From Phalacrocorax aristotelis (taxonomy: Eukaryota > Chordata > Aves > Suliformes > Phalacrocoracidae), in contig NC_134282.1 in the NCBI RefSeq assembly GCF_949628215.1, forward strand, positions 7,649,223-7,713,222: a stretch of DNA of 64,000 nt, read 5' to 3'. This document shows, in pieces, positions 48,521 through 62,000 of the stretch. The notes beneath the pieces are model-generated. The model had not been told where the DNA came from. It made no database searches and worked only from the letters and a program-made list of their open reading frames with translations. The translations under genes were made by a program, and so were the position numbers. Positions within the stretch are counted from its first letter, which is position 1; each line of letters begins with the position of its first letter.

Positions 48521-51500
48521 TTCCAGGGTAAACATTTGATTTTATTAAGTTCTGTTATAATAGATGAAGCTGTCATACCATACTGCTTTCAATCAATATG
48601 CTTTTTAATGTAATAAATCTCTTTCCTTTTTTATTCTCTACCAGATAGAAAACTGCTGGAGGGCATGAAACATTTCTTCTGATAAGTGAAAGTGCGTGTC
48701 CCATAATATAGTTCTCTGGTGTGCCACGGCTCGCTTGCACTTCTTTAAACGTGCATTTTAAATGGGAACATGATTTATTTGCAGGTAGTCTGTGCTTGGA
48801 CTGAACCTCAGAATTGCCTAAACTTTCCCTGAAATGTATGTTACCTCCAAACACACACTGAAGCTGAGGTATTGAAATATCTGACTGTGGCCAGCATTAA
48901 ATAAAGTGTCTGTCCAAGCTGTGTGCTTCAAGAGTGGAAACTTAGTGTGGGAGTAGGAGGAAGGGGTGGACGAAATATGCTTGTCTCCTTAGTTTTCTTA
49001 ATATTTATAACCCTGAACTTTCATTTACTTTCCTGAATTTGAGTGAATGGTTTTTTCTAGTTTTTCTAGCCTTTTTTTAAAGTTTAAGTCTTTTTAGAAT
49101 GTGATATCCCTAGAAAATATAATTTTCTACTAAGTAATAACAGTGGACCACGTGAGCTTTGCAAAACAGAATCTGGTGGTCAGAAGAGGGAACTGAGAGA
49201 TAGGGAAGCATTATTTTATGACTATATCCTTGAAGAACTGAGAGAACTGAGTGACTGATAAAAGGGAACATTCCACCTCAGAAGATGCTGAAAGCTGAAA
49301 GTATGAAGTCGAGCAGAACAACTAGTTGGGATGTTTATGCATGTTGATAAGAATTGAAACTAAGTGTCTTTTAGGTGAACTATCTTCATTATAATACTAA
49401 AAATCATGCCTGTAGGTCAGAAAGCCCCTTACTCAAATAAGCCCCTGACTCTGAGCATGCTTGGCAAATTTAAAGGGAGCTATACCTTTAAGATGAAGTA
49501 AGAAGGAAACTAACCAATGATCAGCTGGGGGTGTGTGGATATTAGCTGTGACTGACACACTGAACTGTATAAATCCCTTGTAGTTTCTCAGTGCAGGTGC
49601 TAGCTTTGTGGAGTTACCAACAAACACCCATCTTGGCACAAATATGAAATGAATGAAATACTTTGTGCATTTTGGTGCTTTGCACACCAAGTGAGCGAAC
49701 CTACTTTTGGGAAAACAGATGCATGGGACACTATCTAGGTTGTAGAAGGTGCTTTTAATGGTTTTAATCTGACATACATGTGATGTGGTTACAGTGGGTT
49801 TATTTCTGCTGAGAGCAGGGAGGTTGGACAGGAATCTGGGTGATGCCACTGAACAAAACTTCATTAGATATTTATTCCTGATCACCCTAAGTTTGGCCCT
49901 TTATTGGTATGGAACAAAAGGGAAATGACACAGAAGTAGGAAAATAGCTACATAACTACAGAGTAGATGAAAACAGTCTCTAGTTCACAAGGAGGACAGA
50001 AGCAGCAACACTGGGAAGGAGACAATCTCGTTCCCTGAAGTGGCGTTAACTGGAAGACACCAAACTGACCGAAGTCATATGTAGGATTACAGTACATGTA
50101 GACGGTTGTGTTATAACTCATGTTCTCCTATAACTGAGATTAAACAAGATTTTGTTGTGAAATGCCTATGATAATGAGCAGCTGATACTGGGATCATGAT
50201 TCTCAGCACACCTGATCACAGCTGCTGATGTGAGGACTAAGCCCACTTGTCTGTGGGCAGGATGCTGCTGGGATTCCTGTTGGAGAGAGGTGAAGGTGAG
50301 TGGCCTTGCACTACATGCTTGGAGACGCGGTTAACTGAACCGTGACAAGGAAAGTAAATTTTTACTAACTGCTTGGAAGAAAGCTATTGCTACCTCTGCA
50401 GTCAAAAGCATCCAACGTTCTTACTGGAATAACAAGGCACAGGAACTCCAGTGCAGGAAGCGGGTGAGGATGAAGAGTAGAGCTTGGGATTTGAAGACAA
50501 GCGTGTGAGAAGAGGAGAAAAGGGACAACAGTGTGTGTTTTTTTGCATCATAGCTTGCCTTAATTTTAGATTGCTGTAAGACTAGACGTATTTAATAACA
50601 AACTGTTCTAGCAAGATCACCAGGCAGCTATAGGAAAACTACTCTCAGTTTCAATGTACAGTTGTTTGTATACTGCCTGAGATCCAAACCCGAGCAATGT
50701 ATATGTAAGGGTTATTTCTGTGGTTTAGGATGAATACTGTTTTCTCTCTCTCTGTGCATGTTTGAGAAAAACAGAGAGCATGAGTGTGCATTTTGGCAGT
50801 GTTTCTTTATGGCTCTTGAAAGAGCACTAACAGTTTTGTAACTCTGGATGCTCTGAAAACTAAACTTTGCCCTCTTTGTTTCTACTGATGGTCACTGGTT
50901 TGCTGGCACGGATTCACAGTCCTTATTGCTCACGACATAGAGAACAAAATGTAGGACCAGCTGCCTGTTTCATAGTGCCAATTGGCATCGATGTGTCAGA
51001 AAAGAGGTCCAAGCAGCTCTTCTTGCTTATGTATCATGCATAAGTAGTAATGGGAGGTGCTACGTTAATTTACACCGAGGTTGGTATGACAGGCATTTTC
51101 AGTCTGCAAAATGTTTTATGCTTTCATATAAAATATATCACATAACTTTGACTTTTTTTAAAAGGGACTTGCCTGACAACTACTGTTACAGTAGTAGTTT
51201 TGGAAGGCAAAGTAGAATGATTGAATTCTCTGTGGATGAATGTTGCATAAAAGATTTGTAATCTTTGGCAATTAGAAAATTGTTGCTGAGGTTAATGGTG
51301 ATATTATTTTTAACTTTGAGGGCAGGAGCAATCTCCTGCCTCCAGGATGGAATTATTTCAATCAGTGCTTTAAATAAGCATTTTCTGTGATGGTTTAAAT
51401 TGACAATCATTTAAATCATCAACCTGAATTCTTTTTTTGCTGTAGTATTTATTTTAGCAGTTATGTATCCTGGTATACCGATTCACAATTCTTTTTGTAT

Positions 51501-51659
51501 TGTTTCTGAAAAGGAGAATGGTATTTACTAGAAATTTTTTCTTTGGTGAGATTTTTTCTCCCTGTTTTTGTGTGGATATTGTAACTGTAGATAAAAGCAG
51601 AATGAAAAATTAAGAGGCCAAATAATGTATCTACATTTGTTAGACATTATTAAATGATT

Positions 51660-53083
51660 TAACAGGAGAGGTCCCAGTTGACTGGAGGTTGGCAAATGTG
51701 ACACCCATCTACCAGAAGGGATGGAAGGAGGGTCTGAAGAACTGCAGGCCTGTCAGTCTGGCCTTGGGGCTGGGGAAGATTATGGAGTGGTTCATCTTGA
51801 GTGCCATCACCTACAGGATAACCAAATGATGAGGCCCAGTCAGCATGTGTTTAGGAAAGGCAGGTCCTGCTTAACTAACTTGATCTCCTCCTATGATCAG
51901 GTGACCTGCTTAGTAGATGAGGGAAAGGCTGTGGATGTTGTCTACCTGGACTTTTCGTAAAGCCTTCGACACTGTCTCCCACAGCATCCTCCTAGAGAAG
52001 CTGGTGGCTCATGGATTAGACAGGTGTACTCTTTGCTGGGTAAAAAACTGGCTGGATGGCTGAGCCCAGAGGGTTGTGGTGATCGGAGCTAAATCCAGTT
52101 GGCAGCTGGTCACAAGCAGCATTCCCCAGGGCTCAGTGTTGGGGCCAGTCTTGTTTAATATCTTTATCAGTGATCTGGATGAGGGGATCGAGTGCACCCT
52201 CATTAAGTTTGCAGATGACATAAAATTGAGTGGGAGTGTTGATCTGCTTGAGGTCCCTGCAGAGGGATCTGGACAGGCTGGCTCGATGGGCCAAGGCCAG
52301 CTGTATGAGGTTTAACCAAGTCAAGTGCTGGGTCCTGCACTTGGGTCACAACAACCCCAGGCAACGCTACAGCCCTGGGCAAGAGTGGCTGGAGAGCTGC
52401 CTGGTGGAGAAGGACCTGGGGTGCTGGTCGACAACTGGCTGAGCATGAGCCAGCAGTGTGCCCAGGTGGCCAAGAAGGCCAACAGCATCCTGGCTTGTGT
52501 CAGCAATGGTGTGGCCAGCAGGAGCGGGGGAGTGATGGTGCCTTTGTGCTCGGCACTGGTGAGGCCACATCTCGAATACTGTGTTCAGTTTTGGGCCCGT
52601 CAGGGCAAGAAGGACATTGAGGTGCTGGAGCGTGTCCAGAGAAGGGCAATGGAGCTGGGGAAGGGTCTGGAGAGCTGGTCTTAGGACGAGAGGTTGAGGG
52701 AGCTGGAGGGGTTTAGCCTGGAGAAGAGGAAGCTGAGGGGAGACCTCATTGCTCTCTACAACTACCTGAAAGGAGGGTGTAGTGAGGTGGCTGTTGGTCT
52801 CTTCTCCCAAGGTATAGCAATAGGATGAGAGGAAATGGTCTCAAGTTGCATCAGAGAGGGTTTAGATTGGATATTAGGAAATATTATTTCACTGAAAGGG
52901 TTGTCAAACATTGGAACTGGCTGCCCTGAGAGGTGGTTGAGTCGCCATCCCTGGAGGTATTTAAAAGACGTTTGGATGTGGTGCTTAGGGACATGGTTTA
53001 GTGGTAAACTGGTAGTGTTACATTTAGAGTTGGACTTGATCTTAGAGGTCTTTTCCAACTTAATGATTCTGTGAATTCTGTGT
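51660..53083 (+). repeat. CR1 LINE, 5'-truncated, 1.4 kb, with 3' tail
   Basis: This plus-strand CR1 copy covers the reverse-transcriptase half of ORF2 to the 3' end. In order it shows HVFRKGRSCLTNLISSYDQV, VDVVYLDFS then KAFDTVSHSILLEKL (joined across a one-base shift near 51957), [20 protein letters not shown], the FADD catalytic core (FADDIKLSG), [14 protein letters not shown] and the RLDI.K.. C-terminal part. It ends in 'ttccaacttaatgattctg' and short tail repeats of the ATTCTGTG kind. Several frameshifts and stops break it, for example the TAA created in the DFS|KAFD region and the break after GLESWS near 52680. The 5' end is lost near 51660. It sits in PPM1L intron 1 in the sense orientation. 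No gene of its own is functional. Confidence 0.97.
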
Positions 53084-56000
53084 ACTTGCTTCTAGAACTA
53101 ATCGTACACAACATTTTAAGGCCCTGAAAGGTGAATTGACATGCTTCTGGGAGTTTTAAGGTCAGTTTTGTGATGGAGATCGTCTTATTAGGCATCTCTT
53201 CCTGAGATCTGGACTTGGTGGCCAGATTGTCTGTGATAAGGTCAGGAACCGTCTCCTTAGACTCCAGTTATAACTGGATTTAGAGCAGGGCAAACAAGAA
53301 TTGGAGGTAATTTCACCTGATCAAGCTAACCTATCATCTCTTCAAAGAGAATGATGATAAGATAGTCAATAATTTCAAGACCCCCACACTTTTTCTTGCT
53401 TAGGAGAACTTGCCATTGTGTAAGGCATTCTTTGCTAGAGTATTGGTGCCCTCATCTAAATCTGCTCAAAGGCTCTGTCCTAGTGGCTCTGGTAGGAGGT
53501 TGTACCTTGGTATTACCAGGTCAGTATCTGTATTTCTCTTTAACCTTCAGAAGCAAGTATGTGCTATTTCTAATCTATTATTTTAATTAGTTATCTCACT
53601 AAGGTGATAGATTATATTCTCAGGCTTTGAGATATAGATTTTGTTAATAGTTTTGTTTTTAAATAATGTGCTTTTTTTTTTTAAAAAAAAAAAGCAACTT
53701 CTATTTAACTTACCTGCCTCCTTGTAAAGAACAGTGCCAGTCTGGCTGGTAGTGAAAGACAGCAGCTGAAGACAGTAGCTGCATCCTGGTTCTTGTTGGA
53801 GGTCTGTGATGACTAGAAAAATACTCTTCAGTAAATTAGAGTGTCTCTTGGGATGTGTTGGGTTTTGCACTCCACACTTGAAGTTGCATGAGTTGGAGTT
53901 TGTATATTCTAAAGTGTTCATGTAAACTTTCAAGACTGGCAGTTGAGATAGCTGCTTCTAATAAACAACATTATGATGCTGTGGCAGAAGAGCCAAAAGA
54001 AAGTGTATGCAGATGCATATTGGAATTAGTTGTTTCAAACGTAGGTTTTAAAAGCTTTTTTGGCATGCGGGTTGTATGTCTCTTATTAACGAAAAACCTG
54101 ACTGTGAAAGAAGATGAAAATCATGCTGATGAATAATATGAAAGGCTGTAACCTCAAACCTATTGTAGCCAAGAGAGATATTTTTACTGGAATGTTTTGG
54201 TACTGAGTTTCCCAGCACTCCCAATTGATAGGAGAGTTAAATACAATTTCAGTGACAAACACCATTTAATTGAGGGTTTTTTTTATATATACGAATTGAA
54301 AACTTAGCATTTTGTCTGTCACAGTGGCTTTAAGCAGACCTCACTGTGCTTCTGGTTCAAAGGATTTCAAAAGAGTGTCACGAAAACATATACCTCTGTG
54401 AACAGGTGTTTTCAGATCATTTTACAGGCTTAAATTTCTGCTTATGTCCCTTGGCTGATCTGATACAAGTCAGCAACACAACTGAAAATAGAACTTTATA
54501 GTCCTGCTCTCCTTCTCTCCCAGGTGCAACGGCTGCTTTTTTCTCTCCGTCAGACACCGACATTGTTAACTGTGTGCCTTCCGTTATTTAATGTAACACC
54601 ATCACCTACCTGCTGGGTTTTGCAGTCTTCAGTTGCTTTTCTTAATGTGGTTGTCAAGAAAGTAATAGCACCTAAGACCGAGCAGCATCAATGGTTATTT
54701 CACGTCGGTATCGTGGATCTTAGTGGTTATCTTTCATCCGACGATAATGTCACTGATGTGCCCCTGTCACTGTGTGGAACCCTGATTTGAACCCAGGGAA
54801 AGTGCTGTGCTACTATTTGTCATATTTTAAAAGAATTTTTTCAGCATTTTATTGTGAATCAGAATTTTTGGTTTAAAAAGTGATCTAACTAGCAAGGCAC
54901 AAGTGCGAGAAGATGGCCAGCTGTTAGACAAAGCTGGTCACTGACCAGCTTTGTTGGATATGAGAAGGATGAGGAGCACAGCTTGGTTTCTCATTAAGTG
55001 AACTCTCAGTCCCAGTGGCTGATGTGATAGCTGAAACTCGCTGTGGATGTCATGAACTCATCACGCGCATGAGCTGTGAACCTGGTACTTCATCAGTCAT
55101 TTCTGGAGCTGGAGGGGCTTTGCCTGGCTGTTTCAGGAGACCCAGGCACATAACCATTTAACTGAATTAACACCCAGAGCTTTCAGCCCGTATCTACGGT
55201 GTTGGGGGAGAAGCTGAACTCAATCTTTGTGCTCACCTGCTTCTCTGGAAGCAGGACTTGCTGTTCCCTTTCTTTGCCAACAAGAGTTTTTCAGTGTAGG
55301 GAGCTAATGGCAAGACTTGAAAACTGAGCATAATTTGTCCTCTCTTGAGGAACATGAAGGAGAGTCACTGCAAGCAGCCTATTGCTTGCAATGTAGCCGC
55401 TGCAGGTGTTGCAGTGTGGGTTCCTGAGGCAGTACTCTTTCCTCTTTCTAATTTTCTAGTGCTGAGAGTTAAATAAATGCCCTGGAACGCTAAAATCATC
55501 TGGAAACTTTTGATCCAGGAGACCAACTTCTAAGAGGCTGGGGATGCGAACACAGCAGCAATGGGGAGGCTGGAAGTGAGTATGGGTAACATTTTCTGAT
55601 CTAAATAACAAACAAAAAGTTAAATTAGAGAACATAGGGGGTTTTTATTCTTTTCATGAAAATGCTCCAGAAGATCTAGTTAAGTGTTTTTGGTTTTGTC
55701 CTTCCAAGTTACGTTAATAAAACATTTAAGACCACCTGATCTTTCTTGAAGTGCTGTATTGCAAGAAAATTGCCCTTAGCAGTGAGGGGTGTTTCAAGGT
55801 GAAGAGGGATAAGTTGGGAACAATAAAAGGAAATTAAATGAATTAAAATGGGAGTGGGGTGTCTGTGTTTTACCATGCCTCTGTATAGCCACATGAGGAG
55901 GGGAGATCAAATGAACCAAATGAAGAGAGCGCATACAACTGAACGAGGATCTTACTATAGCCTAAAGCTTATAGCTTGAACAACTCCACACCACTGGAAA

Positions 56001-59000
56001 GAACCTACAGGTATTATTTTTGCGCAGCAAGAATTAGTGAGATACTAACAAAAAAAAAGCATGAGATGATCAGTGCTCAAAAGGAGCAAAAATGTAAATA
56101 TTTTGTAGGGAGAAGCAATTAGTGGTAGGAAGGAGCTAATGCCCAGGCCCCGAGCTGCCAGAGAATCAGTTTCAAATACTGTTCAATAAAGAGTTCAATA
56201 AACATTTTCAAAATGCATCACCGGTACCTTCTCTATTTCAGTCATTAAGATGTACCCAAGAACTTATTCACATGTCAGAGTTCAAGAGCTTGTCATGAAA
56301 CTGCCAATGAGTCAAAACACTCCAGGAAAGCTTTTTTTACTAATGTATCTCTGCAGATGCCTGTGTCCTGGGAAGCACGGTTCTCATTGATGTACTTCAG
56401 GAGTTTGTGCAAGCACCTCTTTGCATCTGGATTTTGAAAGCTGTGGCCCTGGATTTGCACAGGCATACACAGGTGCACAGAGGCCAGGAGGGAACTCTGG
56501 CAGTGGTGTAGTGCTGGCAGCATGCCATAAGTGCTCTACAGTTTTTCTTCTAACTCTCTAGCTATGGTGCTCTAGGATGATAAATTAGAGAAGGATCTGG
56601 GCTGCTTTAGGGGTTATTAGCATTCCCTGCACTTCAGTAGGAGATACAAGGCCACTGTTGCCTTGGCCTGTCCCTGTTGTGCGACCTTACAATTTCAAAT
56701 GTGATAATTTTCAATATTTGAGATTATTTGAACCACTTGGAATTAGTAAACATGCTAGTGATCTCTTGTTTGCATGACCTTGAAAAGATCAGAGCTGTCT
56801 TTAATTCAGCTGAATTTCAGAGGGACCAAAGTAAGGATGGGCTTAATGCCTGGTACAACCTGTTGGGTACCTGGTGATTGTGGGGCATGTACCTGAAAGG
56901 GGAGGTATAAGTGCAGCCTTTCTTATCCCTGTCTTTCTCTTTCATTAGCAGAATTTGTAGCATTATGGGACACTATTTACAGCCTAAGAAGAGCTTGACT
57001 TCTTAATTTATCCAAGAATAGAAAACGAAGATCTCATCAGTCCAAAGTGAGATTTGAGGGAAAGTTTAAAAAATGGAAGTGAAACAAGCCAAGTCTTTTC
57101 CCTTCCGTTATATAGAAAAATAAAATCAATTTATTGGTTTCTTGATTCATTCCAGTAAATACAAGAATATCTGTTTCAGCTTGAAAATAAAGGTTGAAAC
57201 AAGGATCAAGAGGGACACATATACTGAACTGACTTATGGAAGTTGGCTTAGTTGTGCACTTGTGTGTGTGTAATAATCATGGACATCACTGTGCCTGCAG
57301 CTGGGTAGCTCATTTTTGTGGACCTCCTAATGAAAGCCACCACCACCCCGGACAGAAGCAGTAACAACAGAAAAATATCTGTGTGCATGGAAGCATCTGT
57401 AGAGAGAAGTGTCTGAGTTTTCTTAGGTATTCATCAGCCTCTTTTGTTTCCAGTTGTGTTGTTTCCAAAGCCCTTGACAGAAGAGCTGTTTGTTGTTTGG
57501 GACAAAAGTGAGAAGGGAAAGATGGCTACTCTGTGGGCAAGATGCACAGGCTCTTAATATATTTCTGTGCATTTCATAATATTGGCTATTCCCATGTTGG
57601 ACTGAGAGGGGATATAAGAGTACAAATGTAAAGTCTGGGGTATCAGTGTCTCTCTTTAATTTCAGTGCGCCTTGATACTGAACTTCAAGATTTGCAGAGA
57701 GCCATCTCCTGCTTTGCCTTGTGAGTTCTTAATCAGGAAAAAGAGCAGCTTGTACAGCAGCCGGAGGCTATTAATGGATTAAACACTCATTTTAAATGTT
57801 TCTTAAGAAGATGAGAAATATTGCAATAGAGTGCACAGCATTCGGGTTATGATGCTTTGGAGACTAAGGCATGCTTATACCACTGTCACCGTTGTGATTA
57901 TGGCATGTGCAAGCTTATTTGAGCTAACTTGAGTACCATGTCTTGTGTAGCTGTTAAGCGCTCTTTGAGACTGAATAAAGGTGCATAAAGTTAGCCCATG
58001 TGCGTCTCCATCTTACAACAGCCACATGCTAGCAATATGCAAAGAAGCTATTTAAAATTAGCACTTCAGCACATTAGTATAGATTATCTTCAGTATAAAT
58101 ATATCTTCTGCTGTCTGCACCAGACCTACTTAACTCCTCTTCGTTTTTCCCAGCAACAAAGTTGAAATGTTTAACTGCTTAAATGGCATATTTGTTAGCT
58201 ATTGCAGGACTTAATACTTGGTATTTGTGCATGAAACCAGATGGTAGTTCGTTAGGATGGAATTGGGATTTCTAGCTAGTGAGAGAAGATAAAAGTGCTG
58301 TTTCAGATTCTGCTCTGTGAGAGAATTTGGTACTAATTACTCATTCTATGAATATTGGGTTTTGTTATTTTATATACAGCTTCTTAAGTACGGACTTTAA
58401 ATTCTCATATCCTGTCTTGAAAACTTAATTGCAATCTGAACTTGACAATCTGGATTTAGATGGTTTTGAAACATGAATAGGGAAGCTTGCACAGCACTAT
58501 CCAGTACTACAACTGGATTTCATCAGTTTGTTTTTTCTGGACAAGAAATTTGCATACATACTCATTCAATGAATCAAGTGTGGGGAGAAACATTCTGTCT
58601 GTTTGGTCATAGTGCATATGTAAACAATAGGATGTCAGACTCCAAAATGCTACTGTTCTTTTTAAGTTGAAAGCAGATAATAACCATAAAGGTTTCATAC
58701 CCTGAAAGTATATTTAATATAGGTTTATAAACAGCTAAGAGAGGTCTTATTTAAAATTAAATCTGTTATTACATGGGTATATGTTTAAGCTAGTGACATT
58801 TTGCTTTCATTGCTTATAGCCATACAACTTGCTTGTGATTTGACTGTAGGAAGGAGATGGTTAGCCTATAATCCTTGCCGTGTCGATGCAGACTGGATTT
58901 AACAAAGGAGGCAGTCAGTATGTTGGAGTAACTTTTTTGGTCCCACTTCATAAAGGTTGCTTAAAACTGCACTAAAAGTGAAGTTCATAAATCTTTACAA

Positions 59001-62000
59001 TTGTCCATACAGTAAAAGTTGTAGATTTATGTTGGTTGGATAATGCATCGCTCCCTGGTTGTAATGGTGATGTGACTGCTACCTTTCCCACTGCAGATTA
59101 AAGTCCTCAAGACTTCTTTAGTTGCAAGGCATTAATCTAGATGGAATGGAAACAGAACTTTGAGACCAAAAAAGAAAAGACTTAGCGTGTGCAAGTTTGT
59201 AAGGAAAGAGATGAGGAAGAGCAAAGAGGTTAAGAACTGCAGCGTTGTGCAGCTTTATCAAATTCATTTCTGCTTTTTGTTAGGATGTCCAGGACTAGTA
59301 GTCCATCCTCTCGTGACTCTCCCAGAAGGTGTTTTCAGTCCTTGTTTGGCTGACAGAAGATGACTGGAATGACAACTATTTATTATGTCAGGGGAACGCC
59401 TTGGGTGGACAATGGTCTCGCGCTGCGGCAACTCGTTCTGAGACTGTTAAACTAATGCGTGCTAATATTAGGAAATAGTACGAAAGCAGAGACCATGAAA
59501 TGTGTGTGAAGTGTGAGAGAGAACCCAATTAATAGAGTTTCCTTCCATCTTAAAGAAAAGCTGGAGATTTCTTTAGCAAAAAGATAAGAATACTTGAAGG
59601 AAACATTGTGATATTTCAACAGTTGAAAAAGACCAAGAGGCGTCACTGAAAATTTGCTATTTGAAGGCTACAGCTGCTCATCCACGAAATTTATCAGAGC
59701 CAAATGCTGAGAATGGAGAAGTCAGGATAGACTGTCTAGAAGGTAAAGAAGAATCTGTGAGTGTTATTGGTGTTTAGGTCTCTCTTAGTCAAGAGGACTT
59801 TGAAGATTTTAAATTTTTCCAAGTGGAAAAGATAGGAAACCTTTTTTAGTACCTCTGTAAAGCTGTGTTAGCACGTCAGAGGTTGAGCATTTGCTGTATA
59901 TATTGTATCTGCCATTGAAATGGAGTGGCAGTATACAAAAACTTGTTTCACTAGTTCTTTCATTGTGGAAACCACATTGTGCTTTCAAAATATTTTGAGT
60001 ATCTGTTGTAAACATGATCCTTTAAAATAATGTTTGTATTTATTATTGGATTTCTTAGTCCCATCTGAAGTTAATATATGACTTCTCTTTAGAGAAATAA
60101 TGCAGTTTGAAAATCTGGATATAGTCATACTTGTGCTCTGTGATTATGTGATCTTCCTCAATCCTGTAGTGCTTTAGTCTGGTTTTGAGTTAATGACCAT
60201 CCCGTGGACAATATTGATTGCAATGGTGTCCTGCAGAGTTCAGTGCACATTCTTTTGTTGCAAACTTAAGTTTGAAAAACTGACTTTCAATTCTTTACGT
60301 ATTGTGGGAAGGTAGAAAAGAAGAGAAACTTCTGCCATACTGTAAAGGCTGTTGATCTCTTAATAACTACAGCTTTTCAGTCTGCATTTGAGTCTCATGT
60401 ACTGTGCCAAAAACATGATTTTTTTTTTAATTTCTGAACTACTTTGCAGAAATGCAGCAGTGTACTTCTGGTTTGAAGACTCTACTCTGCTGAAGATAAG
60501 ACTATTTCTTTAATTTATCAAGTGAGCAGCTGTGTTGCAAGAAAACATCTTATTCTAAGATTGAGAGACATGGAAATATGCTTTTTGGGAATGACCATTA
60601 CAGCTGTGTTGCAAACTGAAGGACACTTGCTAGCAGAGCAAGTCTGTCTGGGAAAAGAAATTGAAACCATTTGAATTAATCTTATTTTTTTCATAGAAGC
60701 AAACCCAGAAGTTGGAACAGAACTGATCTATAATTTGACAGTATTTTGACTGTACACAAGCAGTTTTCTTCAGTGCTCAGCAGTTCAATAAAGGAGAAAA
60801 AGTAATAGTCTTGCTGTTCCAATAGACCTCAAAATATTGTCCGTTGGTACAACAGAGAAAAAGGAACTGATATGTGTCGTATAATTACTTAAAATGATCT
60901 AATTTGTCATGTGACATACCTATTTGTTTGCAAAATCTGTTGGGTGACTGAGTAGGAAAAAGGCATTTCAAAATAGAGATCAAACGCTGAAGTTCAAGAT
61001 GTTATAAAAAGACTTTTTGCACATGGAAAATTTCCACTCAGTGGGCAGACCTGGCCCGGAGTTGATAAATCTTTGCAGGAGTGGTCACTGCTATGCATTC
61101 CCCCAGCTGTGAAGAACTGGCCGCCCAGTGCAACACTGACTTCCAAACACCTATAAATATGCTATTTTTTTCATGCATACTTTTTCATTTGAATATTTTC
61201 CAGTTTGAGATTTTTCTCTAGCTGTGTAAGATGTCTGTAGCAGGATGTGTCTCAGATGCAGTCTGTCGCTAGCTGCACCTGCCTGAGCTAATGTGATGTT
61301 ATTCCCCATCTGCTTTTTGCTTTCTTCTACCTAAAAACCTTTGCACTAAAGAGATCCAGCCCTCATCTCCTGTTTGTATTACCATATGTATGTATGTATG
61401 TATATATTACCATATTCTAGGAACACTGAACTCCATACAGTGTCTTGAATATGTTCAGGCAATGGTCACAAGTAACCGCTCCCTTGGACTGCCTTGCAAG
61501 GAAGAAAATTTTTGCTTTGTGATGCATTAAGATTCAGTCGGTACTCTTAAATATATGTGAAATTAAATACATATTTCTTCCAAGGCAGGATTTTATATAT
61601 ATAAATAAATGTTTTTTAAGAAAACTTGGTCCTTGCTTCATCTTATCAGAAAGGCCACAATAATTTTACCACAAATGGCACGAGTAAATGCAACCTACTT
61701 CTTTCTCCATCACAAAGCCTGGGTGCCTGCAGTAGTCCTTCTCTGGCTGTTCAGTTAGAGATGCAGTGTCTGGAGAGAGGGAACATCCTAACTAAGATGC
61801 TGATTAAATGTCTGAGCATTAGAAGAAATTTATTTATCAGTTTTCTTAGGTCATATGTCTTTTAATTTAGTCTGCTAGTCAGTAAGACGAGGAATCTGTC
61901 AGATGTATTTATACATAAAGGAGCAGGCGCACACACTTGCTCACAAATGAAGTCTTAGTCTTTAAATGCAGAAATAAAAATCCTCAGTGTGGTGGTATTG

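Larger units (their letters stand above)
39742..51659 (+). other. PPM1L: PPM1L intron 1, first part
   Basis: About 12 kb of AT-rich intron without a recognisable exon. The exon 1 frame stays open into it until 39993, encoding a Lys/Gln-rich tail from an A-rich tract. A G-quadruplex run is at 39916-39939, and a stretch of about 20 cytosines is at 43080-43099. The segment at 48170-48520 resembles conserved non-coding DNA. No transposons were recognised in this part. Confidence 0.7.

Noticed and set aside
51721-52684. Several separate small genes
   Set aside because: All are pieces of the reverse-transcriptase ORF of one CR1 element broken by frameshifts.
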